A DNA stretch of 35,285 nucleotides. Source: Minisyncoccota bacterium (GTDB lineage Bacteria > Patescibacteriota > Minisyncoccia > Phycocordibacterales > Phycocordibacteraceae). The notes beneath the pieces are model-generated. The model was not told the origin of the DNA, ran no database searches, and worked only from the letters and a program-made list of their open reading frames with translations. This document shows, piece by piece, positions 8,225 through 14,127 of this stretch (positions within the stretch are counted from its first letter, which is position 1; every line of letters starts with the position of its first letter). Both the position numbers and the translations under genes were made by a program. The DNA is taken from contig JAGOQE010000005.1 in assembly GCA_017991635.1 (NCBI GenBank), forward strand, positions 1-35,285, given 5' to 3'.

Positions 8225-8410
8225 GTGCATTCTGGATTCTTATTCAGAATACCGAGCGAGCGCAGTAAGGAAGAACGTCTGACGTTCTTACGCTTAACCC
8301 TTCTTATTTCAAGTCCTTCGCTCCATGCCAAATTCTTACGATGTCAAATAAACAACGCCTCGCTCCATACAAAATTTATATAGTTTCAAATTGAACACCA
8401 TGCTCAATAC
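8225..8410. repeat. Degenerate tandem copies of the dispersed repeat
   Basis: No gene is seen here. The stretch holds decayed copies of the same unit: TTCTTACG ... TTTCAAGTCCTTCGCTCCATGCC (8287-8329), AAATTCTTACGATGTCAAAT ... GCCTCGCTCCATAC (8331-8370), and a weaker AAATTTATATAGTTTCAAAT ... CATGCTCAATAC (8372-8410). A small hairpin AGAACGT-CTG-ACGTTCT precedes them. Confidence 0.6.
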
Positions 8411-8455
8411 AGATTTCACAATGCATAGCAAGAGTGCAGAGTAATTGTTTATTGG

Positions 8456-8461
8456 TATGAT
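8456..8461 (+). promoter_or_regulatory. Extended -10 promoter of the hydrolase-pth pair
   Basis: TGG-TATGAT, 7 nt before the ATG at 8469. Two ATGs lie inside or beside the box itself, so the later start is preferred. Confidence 0.5.
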
Positions 8462-8468
8462 GCAGGAA

Positions 8469-9245
8469 ATGTCTGAGTCGCTGGTGATACTGAATAGGAA
8501 GGGTAAGCGCATGCCGGCGGTGTACGCACAATCACCAACTTCATCGCGTGGTCTCGCTATTATCTTTCACGGCTTGGGTGGGTATCAAGAACTTCCTGTG
8601 CTTAAAGACGCACGCGAAGCGTTCGTTTCTCTTGGATATAACGTGTTTTCGTTTGATTCTTCTGATGGAGCAAAGGGTCCTGATGCAGATTTCTTTAACA
8701 ACACTAATACCGGGTATGTTGAGGACATTGAGGATGTGATGGCGCACATCAAAACACTGTCATGGTTCACACAGCCAACACTCATGCTTGGGCATAGTCA
8801 GGGAGCACTTGTCTTGCTCGCATATCTACACAAGCACCCAGACGAAGAGTCAGAAAATATTATTTTGCTCGCGCCGGCTGTATCGTGGAGACACAGTCTC
8901 TTTTCACTTCACGGTATTGGAAGTCTTTTGTGGATAGGTAAGTGGTTGGTGCTCGGCGAAGTGCCTTGGCCTGGACCTGACGGAACGCCTCTTCGTTTGG
9001 GACGACGCTGGCTACTTGATTTTCTTACCTATGACGGAACATGGTATGCAAGTGCTATCACCGCAAATGTACTATTGGTTTCTGCTGAGCGTGATCAAAC
9101 CGTTGCTACACCGAAGTATCATAGAGAATTTGCGAAGCATTTTGCGCACGTACGTCACGTTGTCATCAAAGATGCTCTCCATGCCTTTCCAAACCACACA
9201 AAAGCAGTTGCTGATACAATACGCACATGGCTATCGTCGTCGTAG
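8469..9245 (+). CDS. Alpha/beta hydrolase (serine esterase/lipase-like)
   Basis: 258 residues from the chosen ATG. The fold signatures are AIIFHGLGG (oxyanion-hole strand-loop), nucleophile elbow GHSQG (Ser110), acid Asp209 in SAERDQTV, and His238 in DALHAFPNH, giving a complete catalytic triad. The layout is like monoacylglycerol lipase or small carboxylesterases; no signal peptide is seen, so it acts in the cytoplasm. The substrate is unknown. The last 19 nt overlap the start of pth, implying translational coupling. Confidence 0.85.
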   Translation: MSESLVILNRKGKRMPAVYAQSPTSSRGLAIIFHGLGGYQELPVLKDAREAFVSLGYNVFSFDSSDGAKGPDADFFNNTNTGYVEDIEDVMAHIKTLSWFTQPTLMLGHSQGALVLLAYLHKHPDEESENIILLAPAVSWRHSLFSLHGIGSLLWIGKWLVLGEVPWPGPDGTPLRLGRRWLLDFLTYDGTWYASAITANVLLVSAERDQTVATPKYHREFAKHFAHVRHVVIKDALHAFPNHTKAVADTIRTWLSSS

Positions 9246-9826
9246 GACTTGGAAATCCTGGTGGAGAATATACTCACACCAGACATAATGCAGGGCGCAT
9301 GGCAGTTGAGGCGTTTCAAAAGGCGTACAACTTCCCAGAGTTCACGCTTAAAAAGACCGCACAGGCATACGTGAGTGAGGGAAGTCTAGGAAAAGAGAAA
9401 GTGGTGCTAGTTCTTCCTGACGTATATATGAATCACTCAGGTAAGGTAATGCCATCATTTGTAAAAAGCGTTCCTGCTGCTAAAAAATGCATCATTGTGC
9501 GTGATGAGTTAGATATGCCTCTTGGTGCTGTAAAGATGACCGTACCAGGACGTGGAAGCGGAGGACATAAGGGTGTAGAGAGTGTCTCGCGCGCACTTAA
9601 AACTAAAGAGTTTTATCAAGTGAAGATTGGCATTTCGGGCGCCACACCTAAAGGAAAGCTAAAGAAGCCACAAGGAGAAGAAAAAGTGGTGAAGCATGTC
9701 ATTGGAAAATTTTCACCAAAGGAAGAGCCTGAGCTAAAGAAGATTCTTAAGAAGACACGAGAGGGAATCGCGCTTTTCATAGAAGGGGATGCCGAGCAGG
9801 CGCTCATGCACATCAATACTGCCTAG
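9227..9826 (+). CDS. pth: Peptidyl-tRNA hydrolase
   Basis: 199 residues. Family motifs: VVVGLGNPGGEYTHTRHNAG with catalytic His20, the YMNHSGK loop, IVRDELDMPLG, and GRGSGGHKGVESV. It cleaves peptidyl-tRNA released by drop-off, recycling tRNA. It overlaps the end of the hydrolase gene (ATG at 9227), so both are made from one message. Slightly extended lysine-rich C terminus. Confident. Confidence 0.95.
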   Translation: MAIVVVGLGNPGGEYTHTRHNAGRMAVEAFQKAYNFPEFTLKKTAQAYVSEGSLGKEKVVLVLPDVYMNHSGKVMPSFVKSVPAAKKCIIVRDELDMPLGAVKMTVPGRGSGGHKGVESVSRALKTKEFYQVKIGISGATPKGKLKKPQGEEKVVKHVIGKFSPKEEPELKKILKKTREGIALFIEGDAEQALMHINTA

Positions 9827-9879
9827 CGTATAACGCGTTGTGTGCTACGTTGACCCTAGAGTTTTTGAGGGGTGACAAC

Positions 9880-10491
9880 GTGTCCTTACAGTTCTTACGA
9901 ATTTCAAGCAAGCGTGCGCTCGTGTCAGTTCTGAGGGCAAACGCCATCGATACGTCACGGTGGGGCAAAGAGGGTCCCACAAAGACCGTAGCGCGCCTGT
10001 ATGGAGAAATCCGTGATGGCGAAGCGGGTCTCGCAGTCTTTAAGGGGAACCTCACACGCTTTGTGTGGCGCTCTCAGGCGATGATTTTCCACACAGATGA
10101 GGACGGAGACATTCTGTTCCTTGCCGAAGGTCCGCAAACCTTTGCGACTGGCTTTGTGCGTGAGCACGACCGGGTCATCAGTATGAGCGAGAAGGTGCGT
10201 CGGCTGAAGCACGAGTCTTACAAGGCCGGCCTTGTGCGTGGTATTCGTGAAGAGCTTGGTATTCGAAGAGTTAATCCTCGCTTACTGAGCCTTATCCGCG
10301 AAGACCGCACGAGAAAAGCGTCTTCAACGTCGTATCCTGGACTTGCCGTTCGTTCGCGTGCCCATGTCTATTTGTGGGAAATGCACGCTAAGCACTTTAA
10401 GCCTGACGGCTATGTTGAAGTTGCTCGCGAAAAGACCACGACGTGCAATTGGCGAGCGTGGGATGGTCCACTTCCGGCACCGCTGAAGTAG
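9880..10491 (+). CDS. Nudix-like hydrolase (divergent box)
   Basis: About 203 residues from GTG at 9880, which has GAGGGG upstream; a start further left (9838, just after TATAAC at 9829) is also possible. The segment HESYKAGLVRGIREELGI fits the Nudix box E-x7-REUxEExGU except that the first glutamate of REU is replaced by glycine; the metal-binding REE pair is kept. The C-terminal half has VEVAREKTTTCNWRAWDGP. The family normally hydrolyses nucleoside diphosphates linked to another moiety. Substrate unknown and the missing residue leaves activity open. Monocistronic, between pth and a shared terminator. Confidence 0.55.
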   Translation: MSLQFLRISSKRALVSVLRANAIDTSRWGKEGPTKTVARLYGEIRDGEAGLAVFKGNLTRFVWRSQAMIFHTDEDGDILFLAEGPQTFATGFVREHDRVISMSEKVRRLKHESYKAGLVRGIREELGIRRVNPRLLSLIREDRTRKASSTSYPGLAVRSRAHVYLWEMHAKHFKPDGYVEVAREKTTTCNWRAWDGPLPAPLK

Positions 10492-10512
10492 AACGTATAT
10501 AAAAATACGAAA

Positions 10513-10540
10513 ACAGCCTCAACGCTTGCGTCGAGGCTGA
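10513..10540. terminator. Bidirectional terminator
   Basis: CAGCCTC / GAGGCTG hairpin with T-rich DNA on both sides, between the convergent Nudix-like and rpsA genes. Confidence 0.8.
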
Positions 10541-10557
10541 ATTCTTTTTAGAGAGAA

Positions 10558-11688
10558 TTACTTCTTTCCCTTCTTTGCACCCTGGAAGGTGAGCGTCATG
10601 CGCTGATCCTTAGGCTCAAAGAGTGAGATGGTGAATGGGTAGCTCTTACCAAGTTCAAGAGTCTCACGAAGTTGTGCAGGAGTTTCAAACTCGCTGATGT
10701 GCACCAAGCCCGCAACACCTTCCTCAATTGAGGCGAGAGCACCGTGCTTGTTGTACTTGATGATAACGCCTGAGACTTCTGCACCCTTGGTGTAGCGGTC
10801 AGAAGCTGTTTTCCAAGGATTCTCCTTAAGGGCCTTGATTGAAAGAGAAATCTTTCCGTCCTTAATTTCAATAACCTTAACTTCAACCTTGTCGCCAACC
10901 TTAAAGAGTGTGCGAGGGTCCTCAACAAGTCCCCAATCGAGTTCGCTGATATGCACGAGTCCTTCAAGACCCTGCTCGAGCTTCACGAAGACACCAAAGT
11001 CAACGGCGCCAGTAACTTCACCCATGACGGTGTCGCCAACCTGGTACTTGTCGATAAGGGAAGTCTTCTCCTCGTCCTCAGCACCTGAGCGCTCAGTGAA
11101 GATAAGTTTTCCTTCCTTAGGGTCTGCAGTGATGATGCGAACGGCAAGCTGGATACCTTCAAGACGCTTGAGCTCAGCAAAGATTTTCTCCTTGTCTCCC
11201 TCTGGTACGCGTGGGTAGTGCTCCTTAGCAAGCTGACTTGCAGGAAGGAATCCTGAAATACCTTGCCAAGAAAGAATAAGTCCTCCCTTGTTAGCCTCCT
11301 CAACCGTGAGGTTGTAGATGGTCTGTGTAAGAATTGCCTGCTCAGCTTCGCCCCAGATAGCAGCCTGACGAGCCTCCTTAAGAGAAAGCTCGATGTAGCC
11401 GTCGATACCTGAAGGGTCAACGACTTTTGCAGTAATCATGTCACCGCTGTTTGACTTGCGGAGAACGTCGGCTGCATTTAGGTACTCGCGACCGTAGATA
11501 ATTCCTGAACCGTAGGGAGGAAGATCTACATAGAGGCGACCACGCACGAGGGCGATAATCGTTCCCTCTACCAAATCTCCCGCCACAGGCGGATTAGGGA
11601 TGTCATTTATAAAACGGGCCATTGGATGACCTGGGTCAATCTCAATGGTTGGTGCTACGGGAGTAGCAACCTTCTTTTCATCAGTCAT
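10558..11688 (-). CDS. rpsA: Small ribosomal subunit protein bS1 (four S1 domains)
   Basis: 376 residues with four S1/OB-fold repeats at roughly 38-107, 120-205, 216-287 and 303-372; repeats three and four have the clear GEVTGAVDFGVFVKLEQG and GVIIKYNKHGALASIEEG patterns followed by GLVHISE. E. coli S1 has six domains, so this is a short form as in Firmicutes and CPR. It binds mRNA on the 30S subunit. No Shine-Dalgarno sequence precedes the ATG; the leader is about 105 nt and could host self-regulation. Confident. Confidence 0.93.
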   Translation of the reverse strand: MTDEKKVATPVAPTIEIDPGHPMARFINDIPNPPVAGDLVEGTIIALVRGRLYVDLPPYGSGIIYGREYLNAADVLRKSNSGDMITAKVVDPSGIDGYIELSLKEARQAAIWGEAEQAILTQTIYNLTVEEANKGGLILSWQGISGFLPASQLAKEHYPRVPEGDKEKIFAELKRLEGIQLAVRIITADPKEGKLIFTERSGAEDEEKTSLIDKYQVGDTVMGEVTGAVDFGVFVKLEQGLEGLVHISELDWGLVEDPRTLFKVGDKVEVKVIEIKDGKISLSIKALKENPWKTASDRYTKGAEVSGVIIKYNKHGALASIEEGVAGLVHISEFETPAQLRETLELGKSYPFTISLFEPKDQRMTLTFQGAKKGKK

Positions 11689-11810
11689 GAAGATATGTCA
11701 AAGCAGGGTATGCAGTCGGGTACTAAGGATGAGCCTCAGGGATAGCCCGCGTGCGTCTTCTAAAACCTGCCTAATACGAACTTTTGCACCATACCATATA
11801 TATAGTAAAT
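11689..11810 (-). promoter_or_regulatory. Long leader of rpsA
   Basis: Roughly 105-120 nt between a TATATA/TATGGT-rich promoter-like stretch (11790-11808) and the rpsA ATG, much longer than the leaders of neighbouring housekeeping genes. Small GC-rich inverted segments are present. Autoregulatory role is inference only. Confidence 0.35.
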
Positions 11811-11852
11811 AAAAAACCCCTCACCAAAACCATTGCTGGTAATGATGAGGGG
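11811..11852 (-). terminator. Terminator closing the structured region
   Basis: CCCCTCA/TGAGGGG stem (11817-11823 with 11846-11852) with inner ACCA/TGGT and a six-T run on the minus strand. Confidence 0.75.
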
Positions 11853-12069
11853 GTGGTATCGGACTTTCGTCCGGTAGAACGGATCCGAAGATCCGGTCAG
11901 TAGAGTGATCCGAAGATCCCTCTTCATCACGCGTCCCGAAGGGTTGTGCGTGATGTCGTCTTGGCGCTTGCGCGCTCACGAGTGTCTCTCGCAAATCCGA
12001 AGAAATGAAAGAGACGGATCTGGGCGGAGTGCCTTCTCGGAAGCTAATGCCCTAGAGCATTACTCCCAG
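11853..12069 (-). ncRNA. Highly structured RNA (3' region of a micro-protein transcript, or separate ncRNA)
   Basis: On the minus strand a string of compact hairpins with ultra-stable loops: 12045-12062 (TAATGC/GCATTA) inside a wider CTGGG/CCCAG stem (12020-12069), 11964-11975 (GCGC-GCAA-GCGC), 11925-11955 (CATCACGC/GCGTGATG with inner CCC-TTC-GGG), 11907-11918 (GATC-TTCG-GATC), 11880-11895 (CGGATC-TTCG-GATCCG) and 11860-11873 (CGGAC-GAAA-GTCCG), then a terminator. No believable frame lies inside. It follows the 45-aa cassette gene. No tmRNA, RNase P, SRP or 6S signature was recognised. Confidence 0.5.
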
Positions 12070-12089
12070 ATGGCGGCGCCGGCCAGCGT

Positions 12090-12227
12090 TCAGGCGGTGG
12101 TGATGATCGAGGCGGCCGACACGGAGTCGGAGCCCAGGATCGGCGAGCCGCGGGCGGCGCCGGCCAGGTCGGAGATGGAATCCACACAGAAGCCGATGTT
12201 CGGCGGGCCGTTCGTGGTGTCGCGCAT
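12090..12227 (-). CDS. Class B micro-protein, 45 aa
   Basis: Opens MRDTTNGPPNIGFCVDSISD and ends SAASIITTA, preceded by AAAGGAGGG at ideal distance from the ATG. Codons are mostly C/G-ending, unlike the housekeeping genes. The upstream region has TTGACA-17-TACTGT and a small leader hairpin GTCC/GGAC. Residues are small and polar with one Cys and a mildly hydrophobic middle; no family recognised. The longer frame starting before this ATG is rejected because it would begin upstream of the ribosome-binding site. Expression signals make it likely real. Confidence 0.6.
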   Translation of the reverse strand: MRDTTNGPPNIGFCVDSISDLAGAARGSPILGSDSVSAASIITTA

Positions 12228-12271
12228 GGCGAACCCTCCTTTGTGCATGTCCACTGATTCAGGACCCATAC

Positions 12272-12300
12272 ACAGTAGCATAGGGGTCAAAATTTGTCAA
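12272..12300 (-). promoter_or_regulatory. Class B promoter of the 45-aa gene
   Basis: TTGACA (12295-12300), 17-nt spacer, TACTGT (12272-12277), minus strand; starts a few bases after the terminator of the 39-aa gene. Confidence 0.65.
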
Positions 12301-12307
12301 TAGGTAA

Positions 12308-12342
12308 GAAAAACCCGTGTGTAGCCGTAGGCTACACACGGG
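12308..12342 (-). terminator. Terminator of the 39-aa micro-protein gene
   Basis: Perfect 13-bp stem CCCGTGTGTAGCC / GGCTACACACGGG with a 3-nt loop and T-run on the minus strand. Confidence 0.85.
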
Positions 12343-12370
12343 CACTGTGTCGACTTCCTTACAAACGTGC

Positions 12371-12490
12371 TCACTTCGGGCTCTCAGGGGCCTGACTTTC
12401 CGGTTTCTTCGCCGGAATGGGAGCTCCGTGCTGTTGCTCGGGGTGTTGTTTTGTCGGCACAAGGAGACTCGACTGCTGTTGGAATTCCAC
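12371..12490 (-). CDS. Class B micro-protein, 39 aa, Gln/Pro-rich
   Basis: GTG-initiated 39-residue frame beginning (M)EFQQQSSLLVPTKQHPEQ and ending KKPESQAPESPK. GGAGG (12495-12499) stands 4 nt before the GTG. Upstream are a leader hairpin GGTGGC-AAA-GCCACC (12516-12530) and TATAAT with TGT in front; downstream is a perfect terminator. Composition (Gln, Pro, Lys, Glu) predicts a disordered peptide. No family recognised. It has the same promoter-leader hairpin-SD-gene-terminator layout as its neighbours, which is the main reason to call it. Confidence 0.6.
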   Translation of the reverse strand: MEFQQQSSLLVPTKQHPEQQHGAPIPAKKPESQAPESPK

Positions 12491-12515
12491 GAAACCTCCA
12501 CAAGAAACGACAAAA

Positions 12516-12545
12516 GGTGGCTTTGCCACCGGTGCATCAATTATA
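12516..12545 (-). promoter_or_regulatory. -10 box and leader hairpin of the 39-aa gene
   Basis: TGT-TATAAT (12540-12548) with leader hairpin at 12516-12530. The -35 position falls in the T-run of the upstream terminator and is a poor match to consensus. Confidence 0.55.
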
Positions 12546-12561
12546 ACACAAAACTGGAATT

Positions 12562-12585
12562 AAAAAACTACCTTTTGAGGGGTAG
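12562..12585 (-). terminator. Terminator upstream of the 39-aa gene
   Basis: CTACC-8 nt-GGTAG with six T on the minus strand; ends transcription from the 38-aa gene and its structured tail. Confidence 0.65.
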
Positions 12586-12590
12586 TCGTT

Positions 12591-12790
12591 CTGTGGTGCT
12601 GTCTGTAAAGACTGCACCGGTAGAGAACAAATGAATGCAAGAGAGGGAGGTTGGCTCAGCCAGAGTGGGCGGTCGCGAGAGGCGATTGTTGGCTCTGGCT
12701 GAGCCGGTTCCCGAAGCGCACTAGTCCGGGGGAACGTTAGTGTGCGCTTCTACTGAAGGTGATTCAAGAACCGAAGTTCAGGAATCAGGC
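12591..12790 (-). other. Gene-free stretch with large inverted repeats
   Basis: No gene seen. Holds a 13-bp stem (12653-12665 with 12693-12705, with an inner TCGC/GCGA), a second stem (12713-12723 with 12738-12750, two-base bulge), and GGTGC/GCACC around 12593-12620. It forms the 3' tail of the 38-aa gene transcript and resembles the structured tail of the 45-aa gene. Confidence 0.45.
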
Positions 12791-12801
12791 GGGCGCCGGC
12801 G

Positions 12802-12918
12802 TCAGGACGATTCGGGGTCCAGGTGGCCGGCGGCGGAGTCGACGGTGGCGGTCACAGCGGCGTTGATCGCGAAAGCGACGGTGTCGATGTGACCGGTGGG
12901 GTCGTGGGTACGCGGCAT
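12802..12918 (-). CDS. Class B micro-protein, 38 aa
   Basis: Begins MPRTHDPTGHIDTVAFAINA and ends AGHLDPESS. GAAGGGAG lies about 10 nt before the ATG. C/G-ending codons dominate. Upstream is a palindromic leader hairpin AGGGCG-T-CGCCCT and a TGC-TAGACT box near 13010-13018, giving a leader of about 90 nt. A central VAFAINAAVTATV stretch is helix-prone and weakly hydrophobic. No family recognised. The same frame remains open far upstream to 13140 but that extension is rejected as it precedes the ribosome-binding site and runs across the promoter. Confidence 0.55.
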   Translation of the reverse strand: MPRTHDPTGHIDTVAFAINAAVTATVDSAAGHLDPESS

Positions 12919-13103
12919 TGTAGTAACGCTCCCTTCAGCTCGGTTGTAGACAGGGCGACGCCCTATCCATTCATATCCTTGACTTCCCTTGCGGGTTCGC
13001 GGATTCACAGAGTCTAGCACTACTTTCCTACTTGTATAGGGTGTAAGCCATCGCCTGTGCATAAGTAAAAGAGGTGAGCATGACCACAAAAAGAAGGTGA
13101 TTT

Positions 13104-13113
13104 GTGCTATACT
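13104..13113 (+). promoter_or_regulatory. Extended -10 promoter of the MBL-gyrA unit
   Basis: TGTGC-TATACT with the box at 13108-13113, 9 nt before the ATG at 13123. Confidence 0.6.
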
Positions 13114-13122
13114 AAGGACAAT

Positions 13123-13764
13123 ATGGTTATCACGCACCACAAGGGTCAGTGCTTCAAAGTCACGTTTGGCGATTTCACTCTCGTCTTCGACCCAATCTCA
13201 AAGGAGAGCTCTTTGCCCGCTGTTCGATTTGGTTCAGATATTGCACTTATCTCACGAAACCATCCCGACATGAACGGAAGTGATGAAGTTTCCTTTGGCG
13301 GAAAGGAGCCGTTTGTTATTTCTGGTCCTGGTGAGTACGAAAAGGAAGGCGTTACCATTCAGGGTTTTCTTACTAAAAGTCAGTACGGAGTTCCTAAAGG
13401 GAAGCTGGATGCGGTGAACACGGTGTACGCGGTGAAGCTTGAGGGTATGACGCTTGTACACCTGGGTGCACTCTCTGACCCAATGCTCTCGCAAGATGCG
13501 CGCGAGGCAATTGATGACATTGATGTTCTCTTCGTGCCTGTTGGAGGCGCAGGAGTACTTACGCCAGCAGAGGCATCAAAAATTGCGACCGTACTAGAGC
13601 CGAGGATTATCATTCCCATGCACTTTGAGGGCATCGGAGATAAGTCAGCTCTCGCAACCTTCTTGGCTGAAGCGGGAGGAGAGCATGAGACTGTGGACAA
13701 GCTCACACTTAAGAAAAAGGATGCACAAGAGAAAGACGGTGCTATCATAGTAATTACTCCGTAA
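13123..13764 (+). CDS. MBL-fold (UlaG-like) protein
   Basis: 213 residues. The order of blocks, ITHHKGQCFKV, DFTLVFDPIS, IALISRNHPDMNGSDE, FVISGPGEYEKEGV, DVLFVPVGG and RIIIPMHFEG, is that of the metallo-beta-lactamase superfamily branch annotated as UlaG/Zn-dependent hydrolases. The canonical HxHxDH is degraded (SRNHPDMN), so metal binding may be altered. Cytoplasmic. Its start is fixed by the nearby TATACT box. It leads an apparent operon with a small membrane protein and gyrA. Specific substrate unknown. Confidence 0.75.
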   Translation: MVITHHKGQCFKVTFGDFTLVFDPISKESSLPAVRFGSDIALISRNHPDMNGSDEVSFGGKEPFVISGPGEYEKEGVTIQGFLTKSQYGVPKGKLDAVNTVYAVKLEGMTLVHLGALSDPMLSQDAREAIDDIDVLFVPVGGAGVLTPAEASKIATVLEPRIIIPMHFEGIGDKSALATFLAEAGGEHETVDKLTLKKKDAQEKDGAIIVITP

Positions 13765-13768
13765 GCCT

Positions 13769-14125
13769 ATGATGGACTTCATAGAACGACTCCGCGCAAA
13801 ACCAGAACACGTCCGCAATCGGATTGCGCTTGGTACTGCTTCTGTAATCACAGGTGTTATAACCCTCGGCTGGTTCGGTGCACTTATCGCTGGAAACGCT
13901 TTTGACTTAAGTTCTCCTAATACGACCGAAGTGGTGAATCTTGGTGGCGGTGATGGTTCTACGCTTCCAGACGCTGTTGCAAACGCTAAGACGGGATTCT
14001 CCGCGCTCTTTAGTGGTTCTGAGGAATCAGGCACCTCTCTTGATTCAGGTCTCACCATTATTGATGTCACTCCTGAGGAGGAGCCAGCTCCAAGCGTTGA
14101 GTCTCGTACCATCATTCCGTTTTAA
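13769..14125 (+). CDS. Small single-pass membrane protein
   Basis: 118 residues. A charged N-terminal segment ([20 protein letters not shown]) precedes one membrane helix (about 22-45, [21 protein letters not shown]); the rest is a Ser/Gly/acidic-rich tail, likely outside the membrane and disordered, ending RTIIPF. It starts 4 nt after the MBL gene and ends 2 nt before gyrA. Proteins of this kind commonly occur as unknowns in Parcubacteria. No function assigned. Confidence 0.7.
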   Translation: MMDFIERLRAKPEHVRNRIALGTASVITGVITLGWFGALIAGNAFDLSSPNTTEVVNLGGGDGSTLPDAVANAKTGFSALFSGSEESGTSLDSGLTIIDVTPEEEPAPSVESRTIIPF

Positions 14126-14127
14126 TC

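Noticed and set aside
11905-12303. 132-codon plus-strand frame
   Set aside because: It is antisense to the structured RNA and the SD-led 45-aa gene; composition fits neither gene class and no start signals are seen.
12919-13140. Longer version of the 38-aa gene starting at 13140
   Set aside because: The extension precedes the ribosome-binding site and covers the promoter and leader hairpin.
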